Shown here piece after piece: positions 51,193 to 60,874 of a stretch of 64,000 nucleotides of DNA. The notes below the pieces were generated by a model. The model did not search any database, was not told where the DNA came from, and saw nothing but the letters and a program-made list of their open reading frames with translations. The stretch covers positions 328,703-392,702 of the forward strand of contig JAJZTH010000001.1 in assembly GCA_021849075.1 (NCBI GenBank), given 5' to 3'. The stretch is from Pseudomonadota bacterium. Its GTDB lineage: Bacteria; Pseudomonadota; Alphaproteobacteria; Sphingomonadales; Sphingomonadaceae. The first letter of the stretch is position 1. Each line of letters begins with the position of its first letter. Made by a program: the position numbers and the translations under genes.

Positions 51193-51894
51193 CTATAGCT
51201 CCAGCCCGATCAGCGTTCCGCTGCCGATGCGGTCAACATAGCGTTTACCCTCGATCTCCAGCCAGTCGGGCGTGATTTCCAGCCTACGGCCGTTGATGTT
51301 GGTGCGCAGATGCTCGACCGCGATTCGGTTGCGCGCCACGATCCGCAGCACGCACAGCCCGTCGCCGCGCGACGCCATCATCGAATAGCGGTCGCCGCGC
51401 AGCAGGAAGTGCCAGCTGCCATCGCCCGGCTTCCATTCATTGCCGTCGATCACCTGCATCGGCGCGCCATCCGGCGCGCCCAGCCGCACGCTGATGCGCG
51501 TGGCGCCATTGGTGCGGCGTGGCGGCGCGAAGATCAGGATAGGCTCGCCATCCAGCGTGATCGGGATCGGCGTGTCGCGCAGCAACCGCGATCCGCCGAC
51601 GATCAGTTGCGGCAACTCCGCTGAGAAGGGCAGACGATCCCGTGCGAAATGGCGCTGGCGCACCACCGGATTGGCATGGAAACTATGGACCTGCGTTGCG
51701 GTCAGCCGCCCTTCCTCCACCAGGCCATGGCAGGTCGGGCACAACAGGGTCGCCCCCGGGCCATCCGGCAATCCCAGATAGCGATAGATGGTGACGCCGC
51801 AGCGCACACAGGCAAAGCCGCACGCATGGCGGATTTCCGCGCGCTGCTCCGCCGTCAAATCCGGCAAAGACGGCATCACTCGCAAGCCAATCAT
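51193..51894 (-). CDS. HNH-like zinc-binding protein
   Basis: 233 aa, ATG at 51894 after AAAGGGG. N-terminal module: two CxxC knuckles (GFACVRCGVTIYRYLG and LLCPTCHGLVEEG) around a short beta region, then SFHANP, like HNH endonuclease zinc cores. The C-terminal 150 residues are beta-rich (RISVRLGAPDGAPMQVIDGNEWKPGDG) and not assigned. It could be a nuclease or a zinc-binding DNA-contact protein; the catalytic H-N-H residues are not clearly in place. Confidence 0.65.
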   Translation of the reverse strand: MIGLRVMPSLPDLTAEQRAEIRHACGFACVRCGVTIYRYLGLPDGPGATLLCPTCHGLVEEGRLTATQVHSFHANPVVRQRHFARDRLPFSAELPQLIVGGSRLLRDTPIPITLDGEPILIFAPPRRTNGATRISVRLGAPDGAPMQVIDGNEWKPGDGSWHFLLRGDRYSMMASRGDGLCVLRIVARNRIAVEHLRTNINGRRLEITPDWLEIEGKRYVDRIGSGTLIGLEL

Positions 51895-52046
51895 GGCGAC
51901 ACCCCTTTTGAGCGCCATCCACCCCTTTGTGGACGGTCGTTCCTGACATGGCGTCCTCTTGCAATTTGGTTGCTCGGCTGGCCCCCTTTTGGTTACGCTA
52001 TCGTTTAAATAAATCAGCCCAAGTCAAGGGGCTGACGGAATATAGT

Positions 52047-52433
52047 CTATCTTTGGGGCAACAGGTCGACGTTGCGCGCGGCGGCGATCGCCCGGATTCG
52101 ATCGGGCCGGGGCATGTTCTTGATCGCGATTTCCGCCATGTCGCCCGCACTGAACAATTCGACATGGCCTACGCCGAATAGACGTTGACCCAGACTTTGG
52201 GTGATCCGCACCGACCGGATGGAGGTCAGCGCGATCTCGGTCCGCTGCTTGGAAAGCAACCCCCGCTCCAGCAACACATCGCGGTCGGACAGCGCCAGTC
52301 GCTCGCCCTTGTGCATCACCCACCAGATGCCGATCGCCACGATGCCGATGATCGACACCAGCAACAGCGTGAACAACAGGGGATGCGCCCGGAACATCGC
52401 GGGATGCTCGTCATACAGCCAGGTTTCGCTCAT
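52047..52433 (-). CDS. bacterial PH-domain membrane protein
   Basis: 128 aa, ATG at 52433 with GGAGGAGG upstream. One or two N-terminal membrane segments (HPLLFTLLLVSIIGIVAIGIWWVM), then a bPH2 (YdbS/DUF304-type) domain: GERLALSDRDVLLERGLLSKQRTEIALTSIRSVRITQSLGQRLFGVGHVELFSAG. Role unknown. Between it and the HNH-like gene lie about 150 nt without a gene. Confidence 0.82.
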   Translation of the reverse strand: MSETWLYDEHPAMFRAHPLLFTLLLVSIIGIVAIGIWWVMHKGERLALSDRDVLLERGLLSKQRTEIALTSIRSVRITQSLGQRLFGVGHVELFSAGDMAEIAIKNMPRPDRIRAIAAARNVDLLPQR

Positions 52434-52560
52434 GCTGCCTCCTCCCGGCTTTTGATCATGCCGCCCGGCGCAGGTCAAGGCGGGTGGGGAGAGCGTCTGG
52501 CGGCGTGCGCATCCATCTTCTCGCTGTCCTACAGGCATTGGCCCGCCATAGCATCCGGGC

Positions 52561-53136
52561 ATGACCCAGGACATCACTCCACCCGACCGCCTTTCCCCTT
52601 CGTCCGATGACGGGGCGGAGGGCCGCGCCCACCATCCCGAATTCCGTACTGTCCCGCGGCGCTATCGTCATACTGGCTGGACGCCGGAACGACAGCAGGG
52701 ATTCATTGCGGCGCTGGCCGATATGGGTTCGGTCAAGGCAGCCGCGCGCAGCGTCGGCATGACACCCGAAAGCGCCTATCAGTTGCGCCGCGCGCCCGGC
52801 GCGGAGGAATTCGCCGCCGCCTGGCTGACCGCGCTGGACCATGGCGTGCGCCGTTTGGAGGATATCGCCATCGAACGCGCCATCCATGGCGTGGAGCAGC
52901 CCGTCTATAGCTATGGCAAGCTGGTTGGCACACGCCGCGTCTATAATGATCGCCTCCTGATGTTCCTGCTGCGCAACCGCGCGCCCACGCGCTTCACGCC
53001 CAACGGCGCCCGCTCGCGCACATTGCAGGATGAACTGGCGGCCATCCCCAATCGTCCCGACAGCCCCGAGGCGATCCGGCAGTCGGACGAAATGATGCGG
53101 ATCATCCGTCGCGAACGGCAGGCCAGAGGAGAATAG
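52561..53136 (+). CDS. HTH-containing hypothetical protein
   Basis: 191 aa, ATG at 52561. A helix-turn-helix-like segment, WTPERQQGFIAALADMGSVKAAARSVGMTPESAYQLRRAPGAEEFAAAWLTALD, resembles the DNA-binding part of phage terminase small subunits and of a sphingomonad family of unknown function. The rest is helical and basic (RDSPEAIRQSDEMMRIIRRERQARGE type). It is not inside a prophage here. Possibly a nucleoid or regulatory protein. Confidence 0.7.
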   Translation: MTQDITPPDRLSPSSDDGAEGRAHHPEFRTVPRRYRHTGWTPERQQGFIAALADMGSVKAAARSVGMTPESAYQLRRAPGAEEFAAAWLTALDHGVRRLEDIAIERAIHGVEQPVYSYGKLVGTRRVYNDRLLMFLLRNRAPTRFTPNGARSRTLQDELAAIPNRPDSPEAIRQSDEMMRIIRRERQARGE

Positions 53137-53198
53137 GGGAAAAAATTCTTCGCGCCTCCACCAATCCTTAGTAATTTCATGGTTAGATTTTGTTCACC

Positions 53199-53498
53199 AT
53201 GACCGCCCAGAAACAGTTCACGCCGCGCGCCACGCGATTTTCCTCCACCCATGTCTGCGACATCGCCGGTCCGACGATGTCGCCCTTTCGTGGCCGGATC
53301 GCCAATATTTCCGCCTCGGGCATGCTGGTGGAACAGAGCGGCCCCATTTCCATCGGCGACGTCATCCATGCCTCCATTCCGGGCAATGGCGATGTGCCGG
53401 GAACGATCGTGCGCCGCAAGGACGGCGCGATCGCGATCAAATTCTTTGCCAAGATCGACGTCGCGGCCTTTTGCCGGGCGACGCAGGCCGCGGCCTGA
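53199..53498 (+). CDS. PilZ-domain protein
   Basis: 99 aa, ATG at 53199; TTG 53190 is an alternative. It is a single PilZ-like barrel: FRGRIANISASGMLVEQSGPISIGDVIHASIPGNGDVPGTIVRRKDGAIAIKFF. The (D/N)xSxxG half of the c-di-GMP motif is present (NISASG), while the RxxxR half is only loosely matched near the N-terminus (RATRFSSTH). c-di-GMP binding is therefore uncertain. Confidence 0.75.
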   Translation: MTAQKQFTPRATRFSSTHVCDIAGPTMSPFRGRIANISASGMLVEQSGPISIGDVIHASIPGNGDVPGTIVRRKDGAIAIKFFAKIDVAAFCRATQAAA

Positions 53499-53508
53499 TC
53501 GACCTGAA

Positions 53509-53601
53509 GCATTCTGAAGTCGGCTGGCACAGCCGACGACTCGCAGAATGCGGAAAACAAAAGGAAATGAGAATATCATCCGATTCAATCTGATCGGATG
53601 A
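53509..53601. other. two hairpins downstream of the PilZ gene
   Basis: Hairpin 1: gcattctg (53509-53516) with cagaatgc (53544-53551), enclosing a second stem gtcggct/agccgac. Hairpin 2: tcatccgat (53576-53584) with atcggatga (53593-53601). Neither has a clean T-run, so they are structured 3' ends rather than classical terminators. They lie between convergent genes. Confidence 0.5.
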
Positions 53602-53605
53602 CATT

Positions 53606-54082
53606 CTATCCCATCCGGCTCCGCATCGCTGCCAGCACGTCGCCCGCCAACCGCGCATAATCGGCGCAATCGCGCTGCATCGCCGCTTCCGCGCCCTCGC
53701 CGCGCAGTTGGCCGAAACATTGCCGATTCTGCGCCGCGCGCATCTGGCGCAGCCGCGCGCGCCCTTCAGGCGCCAGCCCCAGCTGCGGCGCGGTCCGTCG
53801 CCAGGCTTCCGCAGCACTGAAGATGCGCCGTCCCGGATGAATGCCGGGGTCATGCCCCGCCGCCGCGCCATGGCGGTCGACCCGCCCCGCCTCCACGATC
53901 AGGTCGGTCAGGAACAGGTCCAGTTCGCGCAAGCCATTGCCGATCAGCTTCGCCGGCATGGCCCCGCGCCGCCGCCCGGCGGCATCGGGGCAATCGCACA
54001 GCGACATGCCATTGGCCAGGAAAGCGGCGGCCCGCTCTATCCGTGCGACCTGCCCCGCAATCGGTGCGCAGCGGCCGCTCAC
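53606..54082 (-). CDS. hypothetical protein downstream of lepA
   Basis: 158 aa from a GTG at 54082, 4 nt after the lepA stop. Ala/Arg-rich helical protein with a few Cys (MSLCDCPDAAGRRRG; QNRQCFGQL; QRDCADYARL). It could be secreted or cytoplasmic; no signal is seen. No family recognised. The frame is supported by its close spacing behind lepA and by an absence of stops, but overlapping frames here are also open, so this is a moderate call. Confidence 0.5.
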   Translation of the reverse strand: MSGRCAPIAGQVARIERAAAFLANGMSLCDCPDAAGRRRGAMPAKLIGNGLRELDLFLTDLIVEAGRVDRHGAAAGHDPGIHPGRRIFSAAEAWRRTAPQLGLAPEGRARLRQMRAAQNRQCFGQLRGEGAEAAMQRDCADYARLAGDVLAAMRSRMG

Positions 54083-54086
54083 CCGA

Positions 54087-55892
54087 TCAGCTTTCGTCGC
54101 CCATGCGCAGGGCGGCGATGAAGGCTTCCTGCGGAATCTGGACGCTGCCATATTCGCGCATCCGCTTCTTGCCTTCCTTCTGCTTGTCCAGCAGCTTCTT
54201 CTTGCGGCTGATGTCGCCGCCATAGCATTTGGCGGTCACATCCTTGCGCATCGCCGCGATCGTTTCGCGCGCGATCACCTTGCCGCCGATCGCCGCCTGA
54301 ATCGGGATCTTGAACAGATGGCGGGGGATCAAATCCTTCAGCCGTTCGCACATGTGCCGCCCGCGCGCTTCGGCCGCGCTGCGGTGGACGATCATCGACA
54401 GCGCATCGACCGGCTCATTGTTCACCAGGATGCTCATCTTGACCAGATCGCCTTCCTGGCTGCCGGTCTGATGATAGTCGAAACTGGCATAGCCGCGGCT
54501 GATCGACTTCAGCCGATCATAAAAGTCGAACACGACTTCGTTGAGCGGCAGATCATACGTCACCTGCGCACGCCCGCCGACATAGGTCAGGTTCTTCTGC
54601 ACGCCGCGCCGGTCCTGACACAGTTTCAGGATGGAGCCGAGATATTCGTCGGGGCAGTAGATCACCGCCTCGATCCACGGTTCCTCGATCATCTCGATAT
54701 GGTTGGGATCGGGCATGTCGGCCGGGTTGTGCAGATGCAGGATGCGGCCATCCTTCATATGCATGTCATAGACGACCGACGGCGCGGTGGTGATCAGGTC
54801 CAGATCATATTCGCGGGTCAGCCGCTCCTGGATGATTTCCAGATGGAGCAGGCCCAGGAAGCCGCAGCGGAAGCCGAAGCCCAGCGCCGCAGAGGTTTCC
54901 ATTTCGAAGCTGAAGGAGGCGTCGTTCAGGCGCAGCTTGCTGATGCTGTCGCGCAGCTTCTCGAAATCATTGGCGTCGACCGGGAACAGGCCGCAGAACA
55001 CCACCGGCTGCACTTCCTTGAAGCCCGGCAGCGGCTTGGCCGCGCCATTCTTGACCGTGGTGATGGTGTCGCCGACGCGGGTCTGGGCGATTTCCTTGAT
55101 CTGCGCGGTGATGAAGCCGATTTCGCCGGCGGCCAGTTCGGGCAGCGCCTCGATCTTGGGCCGCATGCACCCCACGCGGTCGATCAGATGTTCGGTGCCG
55201 CCGATCATGAACTTGATCGCCTGCCCCTTCTTGATCACGCCGTTGACCACGCGGACGAGGATGACGACGCCCAGATAGGGATCGTACCAGCTGTCGACCA
55301 GCATCGCCTCCAGCGGCGCATTGCGGTCGCCCTTGGGCGGCGGGATCTTGGTGACGATGGCTTCGAGGATATCGTCGATGCCGATGCCCGACTTGGCGCT
55401 GGCCAGCACCGCTTCCGATGCGTCGAGGCCGATCACGTCCTCGATTTCCTTGCGCACCTTTTCCGGTTCGGCGGCGGGCAGGTCGATCTTGTTCAGGACC
55501 GGCACGATCTCATGATCATGTTCGATCGACTGATAGACGTTCGCCAAAGTCTGCGCTTCCACGCCCTGCGCGGCGTCCACGACCAGCAATGCGCCCTCGC
55601 ACGCGGCCAGGCTGCGCGACACTTCATAGGCGAAGTCGACATGGCCCGGCGTGTCCATCAGATTCAGTTCATAGGTTTCGCCATTTTTGGCGGTATAGTC
55701 GAGGCGCACCGTCTGCGCCTTGATGGTGATCCCGCGCTCCTTCTCAATGTCCATATTATCAAGGACTTGGGCGCTCATTTCGCGGTCGGTCAGGCCGCCG
55801 GTGCGCTGGATCAGGCGATCGGCCAGCGTCGACTTGCCATGGTCGATATGCGCGATGATAGAGAAGTTACGGATATGGGACAGGTCGGTCAT
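54087..55892 (-). CDS. lepA: elongation factor 4 (LepA)
   Basis: 601 aa, ATG at 55892. G motifs: AHIDHGKST (G1), RGITIKAQ (G2), DTPGHVDF (G3), NKIDLP (G4). The LepA-specific C-terminal domain ends in [25 protein letters not shown]. It is a ribosome-bound GTPase that back-translocates or remodels stalled ribosomes. Length is normal. Confidence 0.97.
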   Translation of the reverse strand: MTDLSHIRNFSIIAHIDHGKSTLADRLIQRTGGLTDREMSAQVLDNMDIEKERGITIKAQTVRLDYTAKNGETYELNLMDTPGHVDFAYEVSRSLAACEGALLVVDAAQGVEAQTLANVYQSIEHDHEIVPVLNKIDLPAAEPEKVRKEIEDVIGLDASEAVLASAKSGIGIDDILEAIVTKIPPPKGDRNAPLEAMLVDSWYDPYLGVVILVRVVNGVIKKGQAIKFMIGGTEHLIDRVGCMRPKIEALPELAAGEIGFITAQIKEIAQTRVGDTITTVKNGAAKPLPGFKEVQPVVFCGLFPVDANDFEKLRDSISKLRLNDASFSFEMETSAALGFGFRCGFLGLLHLEIIQERLTREYDLDLITTAPSVVYDMHMKDGRILHLHNPADMPDPNHIEMIEEPWIEAVIYCPDEYLGSILKLCQDRRGVQKNLTYVGGRAQVTYDLPLNEVVFDFYDRLKSISRGYASFDYHQTGSQEGDLVKMSILVNNEPVDALSMIVHRSAAEARGRHMCERLKDLIPRHLFKIPIQAAIGGKVIARETIAAMRKDVTAKCYGGDISRKKKLLDKQKEGKKRMREYGSVQIPQEAFIAALRMGDES

Positions 55893-56043
55893 GCGCGCCC
55901 GATAGCAGCGATTTAGGGCGCTGTCAGCAGGATCGCGCGCGTCCGTGTAGGCAAGCCCCGGACGCTATGCTATGCCATCGCTTCCTTTGCGGGTCGCACC
56001 ATAAGCAAAAAGCTGTCACCTAAACCAACAGAGGGATTCAGGC

Positions 56044-56856
56044 ATGTTTAAGACGGTTTCCGCGCTGGTCGCGTCGGCGGCGCTGATCGCGACGCCGATG
56101 GCCGCAAATGCGCAGACCAACATGAGCTCTTCGGGCAGGACCTATAAGGACGGCACCACCAAGGGCGCATCGTCCGGCCGCCGCTCTCAGGAGCGCGCCA
56201 CGCAGGAAATTCCCCACTGCACCCGCCGCATCGGCACCGTCGCGATTGTCGAACCGGACAATCAATGGTGGCGCGAACTCAATCTGGGCAGCCCTGAAGC
56301 GATCCTGAAGGTCTTCATCCAGCAGTCGGGCTGTTTCGGCATCGTCAATCGCGGCCGATCGATGCAGAGCCGCGCGATGGAACGCGCCATGGCCGATTCG
56401 GGCGAATTGCAGGCCGGGTCGAACCTGGGCAAGGGCCAGGTCAAGACGGCGGACTATTATCTGGAGCCTGACATCGTGTCGTCCAACCGCAATTCGGGCG
56501 GCGGCGGCATTGGCGGCGCGCTGGGCGGCCTGATGGGCGGCACGTTCGGCGCGATCGCGGGCGGCCTCAACATCCGCAAGAAGGAAGCCAATGTCACCCT
56601 GTCGGTCGTCAACGCCCGCACGACCGAAGAAGAGGCGCTGACCGAAGGCTATGCCCGCAAGACCGACGTCGGCTTTGGCGGCGGCGGCGGTGCTGGCTGG
56701 TGGGGCGGCTTTGCTGCGGCCGGCGGCAGCGGCTACCAGAATACCGAAATCGGTCAGGTCATCGTGCTCGCCTATCTGGACGCCTATACCAAGCTGGTGA
56801 CGCAATTGGGCGGCCTGCCGGACAATGCCGCCGCTGCCGCGCCCGTCGCGCAGTAA
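56044..56856 (+). CDS. CsgG/HfaB-like secreted protein
   Basis: 270 aa, ATG at 56044. Signal peptide 1-23 (MFKTVSALVASAALIATPMAANA). CsgG-type features: IGTVAIVEPDN, EAILKVFIQQSGCFGIVNRGRSMQSRAMERAMADSGEL, TADYYLEPDIV and a Gly-rich presumed transmembrane segment GGGIGGALGGLMGGTFGAIAGGL, then VTLSVVNARTTEEEALTEGYARKTDVG. The family forms outer-membrane or holdfast-anchoring channels, but no lipobox Cys is seen here. Partner genes are not adjacent. Confidence 0.8.
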   Translation: MFKTVSALVASAALIATPMAANAQTNMSSSGRTYKDGTTKGASSGRRSQERATQEIPHCTRRIGTVAIVEPDNQWWRELNLGSPEAILKVFIQQSGCFGIVNRGRSMQSRAMERAMADSGELQAGSNLGKGQVKTADYYLEPDIVSSNRNSGGGGIGGALGGLMGGTFGAIAGGLNIRKKEANVTLSVVNARTTEEEALTEGYARKTDVGFGGGGGAGWWGGFAAAGGSGYQNTEIGQVIVLAYLDAYTKLVTQLGGLPDNAAAAAPVAQ

Positions 56857-56879
56857 GGCGATCCGTCGATCCTGATGAG

Positions 56880-56910
56880 GGGCGCGGCCAGCGATGGCGG
56901 CGCCCTTTTT
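56880..56910 (+). terminator. intrinsic terminator
   Basis: The stem gggcgcggcc (56880-56889) pairs with ggcggcgccc (56896-56905), one mismatch, loop agcgat, followed by T5. It ends the CsgG-like gene, just before the convergent acyltransferase stop. Confidence 0.8.
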
Positions 56911-56913
56911 CGT

Positions 56914-57957
56914 TCAGCTCTGGCTGGGCGCCGGTTCGCTCGGCAGCGTGTGGCCGTCCCGCCGCCGCTTCCACCATGCCAGGATCGCCTCCCCCGCCGG
57001 GCGCTCGACAAGCCGGTTGATCGCCGTGCCGAGCAGCAACGCCACCAGAAAAGCCGCGGCGAAACCGATCCAGGGGCTATAGCCCGCATAAGCGAATTTC
57101 AGCATCACGACGAAGCCGACATGCTGATGGATCAGGTAGAAGCTGTAACTGATCCCGCCCAGCCAAGTCAGCGGCCGGATGGCCAGAAAGCGCAGATGGC
57201 CGTGAATCAGCGCAGCGAAGGCCAGCACCAGCACGCAGCCGACGATCGTGACGTCCCATGTTTCGATCGTGGCGATCGACGCCAGCGCCAGCGCCGCATA
57301 GGGCGCCTGCTGCCGCAGGCTGCGCTGCCCGCGCCACACACGATAGGCCAGCATGCCGATCATGAAGAAAGGCGTGTAGCGCAGCACCAGCAGCATGATG
57401 ATCCGTTCGGGCATGTCAGGCCAGAACCAGTAAAGCCACCGCACCAGCAGCCATGCCGCCAGCACCGGCTCCAGTCGCCGTACGCCGCCGAACTTCCAGA
57501 TCGCGATCATGCAGAAATAAAAGGCGATCTCCACTGTCAGCGTCCAATAGGCGCCATCCACCTCCGGCAGAAAGGCGAAGCCCTGCAACATGGTGAAATT
57601 GGCCAATATGGCGACCGGCCCGATCAGCAACTGGGTCGCATGCGCCAGATATTCGATCGACAGGGTCAGCAGCATCGCGACCAGATAGGCGGGATAGAGC
57701 CGCGCGAATCGATTGACGACAAAATCGGCCACGGTGCGGATGCGATCCAGCGTGAAGAAGATCGCAAAGCCCGAAATGGTAAAGAACAGCAGGACGCGAT
57801 AATTGCCGCCGGGGAAACTGAACGGCACATGCGCCGCCTGCGGAAACAGTTCGTGAAAGCGCGTGGAATAATGGAAAATCAGCACGCACAGCGCACCGAT
57901 TCCGCGCAAGGCATCCAGTTCCGTCAGGCGGCCACGATGGAGCGGCGATCCAGTCAT
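56914..57957 (-). CDS. acyltransferase 3 family membrane protein
   Basis: 347 aa, ATG at 57957. About ten membrane segments; the OafA/NodX family N-terminus LTELDALRGIGALCVLIFHYSTRF with conserved Arg and His, FFTISGFAIFF and GGISYSFYLIHQHVGF. It transfers acyl groups to surface polysaccharide or lipid. Target unknown. Lone gene, lies 141 nt from the SRPBCC gene. Confidence 0.88.
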   Translation of the reverse strand: MTGSPLHRGRLTELDALRGIGALCVLIFHYSTRFHELFPQAAHVPFSFPGGNYRVLLFFTISGFAIFFTLDRIRTVADFVVNRFARLYPAYLVAMLLTLSIEYLAHATQLLIGPVAILANFTMLQGFAFLPEVDGAYWTLTVEIAFYFCMIAIWKFGGVRRLEPVLAAWLLVRWLYWFWPDMPERIIMLLVLRYTPFFMIGMLAYRVWRGQRSLRQQAPYAALALASIATIETWDVTIVGCVLVLAFAALIHGHLRFLAIRPLTWLGGISYSFYLIHQHVGFVVMLKFAYAGYSPWIGFAAAFLVALLLGTAINRLVERPAGEAILAWWKRRRDGHTLPSEPAPSQS

Positions 57958-58098
57958 GCTGCTTCATAGCAACAGCGCAGCAACGAATCCGTTAAGATCG
58001 CGGTTAATTTCCTTGGGAACCGCGCTTTTCTTTGTCGCGCCCTTGCCGCAGTCACCGCATCGGCCAGTCCCCGCGCAGCGCCGCAGCCCTGTTTGTGC

Positions 58099-58635
58099 CT
58101 ATTGCGGCGACTCGGCCGCTTTTTTGAGACCGGCCAGCTGCTCGCCCAACACCTGATCGACCAACGACGCCATCTTGTCCGCCCCCATGCGCAGATAGCC
58201 GCCCACGACATAGGTCATGGTGACGCGCGCCCCCTTCCCGGCGGGGGCTATGGCGAAGTCCAGCGTGCCGGCGCCCCCTTCCGTCTGCAACGGCCCGAAG
58301 GCGCCGGAAAAGCGCAGCCGCTGCCCCGGAACGGCGTAGATGACGCGCGCATGCTCGATGCTGCCCGGCGCGCCCGCCCTGGACGGGATCGTCTCACAGA
58401 AGCAGCCGCCCGCGCGCGCATCCACGGTCATATTGGCCGAATCGCCGCTATAGCTATGGGCGTCGCTCCACCAGCGACCCGGCGTCGTCAGCAGGGCGTA
58501 GATGCGCGCCGGATCGGCGGCGATCTCGACACTGCTTTCGGTCGCAAAACCGATCGTGCTGCTGCCCGTAACAACAGCATGGGCCGGCGCGGCCATCGCC
58601 GCACCAGCCCATGCCAGTAACCCAAAAATCCGCAT
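58099..58635 (-). CDS. exported SRPBCC/Bet-v1-fold protein
   Basis: 178 aa, ATG at 58635. Signal peptide 1-20 (MRIFGLLAWAGAAMAAPAHA). SRPBCC fold: SSVEIAADPARIYALLTTPGRWWSDAHSYSG, CFCETIPSR, RVIYAVPGQRLRFSGAFGPLQ and a C-terminal helix. It binds a hydrophobic ligand or acts as an AHSA1-like domain. It directly follows adk in the same direction (36 nt), so it may be read with the spc operon. Confidence 0.8.
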   Translation of the reverse strand: MRIFGLLAWAGAAMAAPAHAVVTGSSTIGFATESSVEIAADPARIYALLTTPGRWWSDAHSYSGDSANMTVDARAGGCFCETIPSRAGAPGSIEHARVIYAVPGQRLRFSGAFGPLQTEGGAGTLDFAIAPAGKGARVTMTYVVGGYLRMGADKMASLVDQVLGEQLAGLKKAAESPQ

Positions 58636-58671
58636 AGCCGCCTCCCCTGTCATACAGGGTGGCAATCTAGC

Positions 58672-59328
58672 TCAGGCCGCGTTGCCGTCCAATATGCCGG
58701 CGATGGCGACAGTGACGTCATTCATGTCCGCCATACCGTCGACCCGCGACACGATGCCGCGCGCTTCGTAGATCGGCAGGATCGGCGCAGTCTTGGCGCG
58801 ATATTCGGCCATGCGCGTGCGCACCGTTTCCTCATTGTCGTCAGGACGGCGCTTGAACTCGTGACCATGGCACTTGTCGCACTCATTCTCGACCTTGGGA
58901 GTCTTGAACGTGTCATGATAGCCTTCGCCGCAGGTCGCGCAGGTGAAGCGGCCGGTGATGCGCTCGACCAGCGCGTCCTCGTCCACTTCCAGCTCGATCA
59001 CATGATCCAGCGTGCGATTGCGATCCGACAGGATGGTGTCGAGCGAATGAGCCTGCGCCTCCGTCCGCGGATAACCGTCGAAGATCACGCCGGTATCGGC
59101 CGCCAGCGCATCGAGCGCTTCGCCGATAATGCCTGACACGACCTCGTCAGGCACCAGCGCGCCCGATTCCATCAGCGCCTTGGCCTGAAGTCCGACGGGC
59201 GTTCCCGCTTTCACCGCCGCGCGCAGCATGTCGCCGGTCGAAAGCTGCACCATCGACCGGGCCTCCACCAACCGGGTCGCCTGAGTGCCTTTGCCGGCCC
59301 CCGGAGGGCCAAGCAGAATGATATTCAT
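58672..59328 (-). CDS. adk: adenylate kinase (zinc LID type)
   Basis: 218 aa, ATG at 59328 (MNIILLGPPGAGKGTQATRLVEAR). Walker A GPPGAGKGT, DGYPRTEAQA, and a LID with four Cys (TCATCGEGYHDTF ... NECDKCHG), the Zn-binding long form. It catalyses ATP + AMP to 2 ADP. It follows secY as in the canonical spc operon. Confidence 0.97.
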   Translation of the reverse strand: MNIILLGPPGAGKGTQATRLVEARSMVQLSTGDMLRAAVKAGTPVGLQAKALMESGALVPDEVVSGIIGEALDALAADTGVIFDGYPRTEAQAHSLDTILSDRNRTLDHVIELEVDEDALVERITGRFTCATCGEGYHDTFKTPKVENECDKCHGHEFKRRPDDNEETVRTRMAEYRAKTAPILPIYEARGIVSRVDGMADMNDVTVAIAGILDGNAA

Positions 59329-59378
59329 TACGCGCATTCTCCCCTGTTCGTGCGCTGGTTAAAGAGTCGAAACGCCCC

Positions 59379-60743
59379 TCAGCGCAGTCGACCCTTGAGC
59401 TTCGCCTTCTTGATCAGATCGCCATATTGATGGGCGAGCAGATGGCTCTGAATCTGGGTCACGGTGTCCACCGTAACATTGACGACGATCAACAGGCTAG
59501 TCCCACCAAGGTAGAAGGGAATGCCCGCCCGCGCGATGGCGAATTCCGGCACCAGACAGATGAAGGCCAGATAGGCCGCGCCGATGACGGTGATGCGCGT
59601 CAGCACATAATCCAGATAATTTTCGGTGTTCTTGCCGGGCCGGATGCCCGGAATGAAGCCGCCGTTGCGCTTCAGGTTATCAGCCGTTTCTTCCGGGTTG
59701 AACACGACGGCGGTGTAGAAGAAGCAGAAGAAGACGATGCCCAGGCCATAGAGCAGCATATAGACCGGGCTGCCATGCGACAGATACTGGTTCAGCGTCA
59801 GGACGAAGTCGCCCCACTTGCTTTCCCCCGCCACCGTCTGACCGGCGAACTGCGAAATGGTCAGCGGCATCAGCAGCAACGAGCTGGCGAAGATCGGCGG
59901 AATGACGCCAGCGGTGTTGACCTTGAGCGGCAGATGGCTGCGATCCGCCTGCATCAGGCCCTGGCGCGTCTGGCGCTTGGGATATTGGATCAGCACCCGG
60001 CGCTGCGCCCGCTCCATGAAGCAGATCAGCGCAATCAAGCCGAACGCCAGCACGATGATCAGCATGATCAGCAGGCCGGAGATCGAACCCTCGCTGCCCG
60101 ACTTGAACAGATTGCTGAGCGTCACGGGAAGCTGGGCGACGATGCCCGCCATGATGATGAGCGACGTGCCGTTGCCGATCCCGCGCGAAGTGATCTGTTC
60201 ACCCAGCCACATCAGGAACATGGTGCCGCCGATCAGCGAGACGACGGCGGTCAGGCGGAACAGCAGGCCCGGCTCGATCACTGCCTGCACGCCCGACTGG
60301 GCGCCAAAGCCTTCCAGGCCGACAGCGATGAAATAGCCCTGCACCGCGGTCAGGCCGACAGTGCCGTAACGGGTATATTGATTGAGCTTCTTGCGGCCGC
60401 TTTCGCCTTCCTTTTTGATCGCCGCCAGTTGGGGCGAGAGGGAAGCGCCAAGCTGCACCACGATCGACGCAGTGATATAGGGCATGACGCCCAGCGCAAT
60501 CAGGCTCATGCGCGACAGCGACCCACCCGAAAAGGTGTTGAAGATGTCGAGAATGCCGCCATTGGTCTGGCTGTACAGCTGCGACAGGGCGGTCGGATCG
60601 ACGCCGGGCAGCGGCACGAAGCTGAGAAAACGGAAGACGATCAGAGCGCCCAGCGTGAACCACAGGCGCTTCTTGAGGTCGGTCGCCTGGCTGAACTTCG
60701 CGAGGCTGAGATTGGATGCGAGCTGGTCGGCTCTCGATGCCAT
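59379..60743 (-). CDS. secY: preprotein translocase subunit SecY
   Basis: 454 aa, ATG at 60743. Ten membrane helices; signatures are FSGGSLSRMSLIALGVMPYITASI, GYFIAVG, QRRVLIQYPKRQTR (cytoplasmic loop contacting ribosome/SecA), PPIFASSLLL and the C-terminal QSHLLAHQYGDLIKKAKLKGRLR. It forms the SecYEG channel. Last-but-one gene of the spc operon. Confidence 0.97.
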   Translation of the reverse strand: MASRADQLASNLSLAKFSQATDLKKRLWFTLGALIVFRFLSFVPLPGVDPTALSQLYSQTNGGILDIFNTFSGGSLSRMSLIALGVMPYITASIVVQLGASLSPQLAAIKKEGESGRKKLNQYTRYGTVGLTAVQGYFIAVGLEGFGAQSGVQAVIEPGLLFRLTAVVSLIGGTMFLMWLGEQITSRGIGNGTSLIIMAGIVAQLPVTLSNLFKSGSEGSISGLLIMLIIVLAFGLIALICFMERAQRRVLIQYPKRQTRQGLMQADRSHLPLKVNTAGVIPPIFASSLLLMPLTISQFAGQTVAGESKWGDFVLTLNQYLSHGSPVYMLLYGLGIVFFCFFYTAVVFNPEETADNLKRNGGFIPGIRPGKNTENYLDYVLTRITVIGAAYLAFICLVPEFAIARAGIPFYLGGTSLLIVVNVTVDTVTQIQSHLLAHQYGDLIKKAKLKGRLR

Positions 60744-60874
60744 GGTGGCTGCCCTTCAAATCACTCTTGCCCGACTGCAATACGGGCCGGAATCGGCTAT
60801 CCCCTTAACGGGGCTGTGGGGCGCTGTCGAACCGGGAATTATCGCTTTCGCGACAAACGGCGTCCCCCGATGCA

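Noticed and set aside
52561..53136. Prophage remnant suggested by the terminase-like HTH
   Set aside because: No other phage gene, integrase or attachment site is found nearby.
53841..55916. 691-codon open frame opposite lepA
   Set aside because: LepA is complete and unmistakable on the minus strand; the opposite frame has no recognisable domain and arises from GC-rich codon bias.
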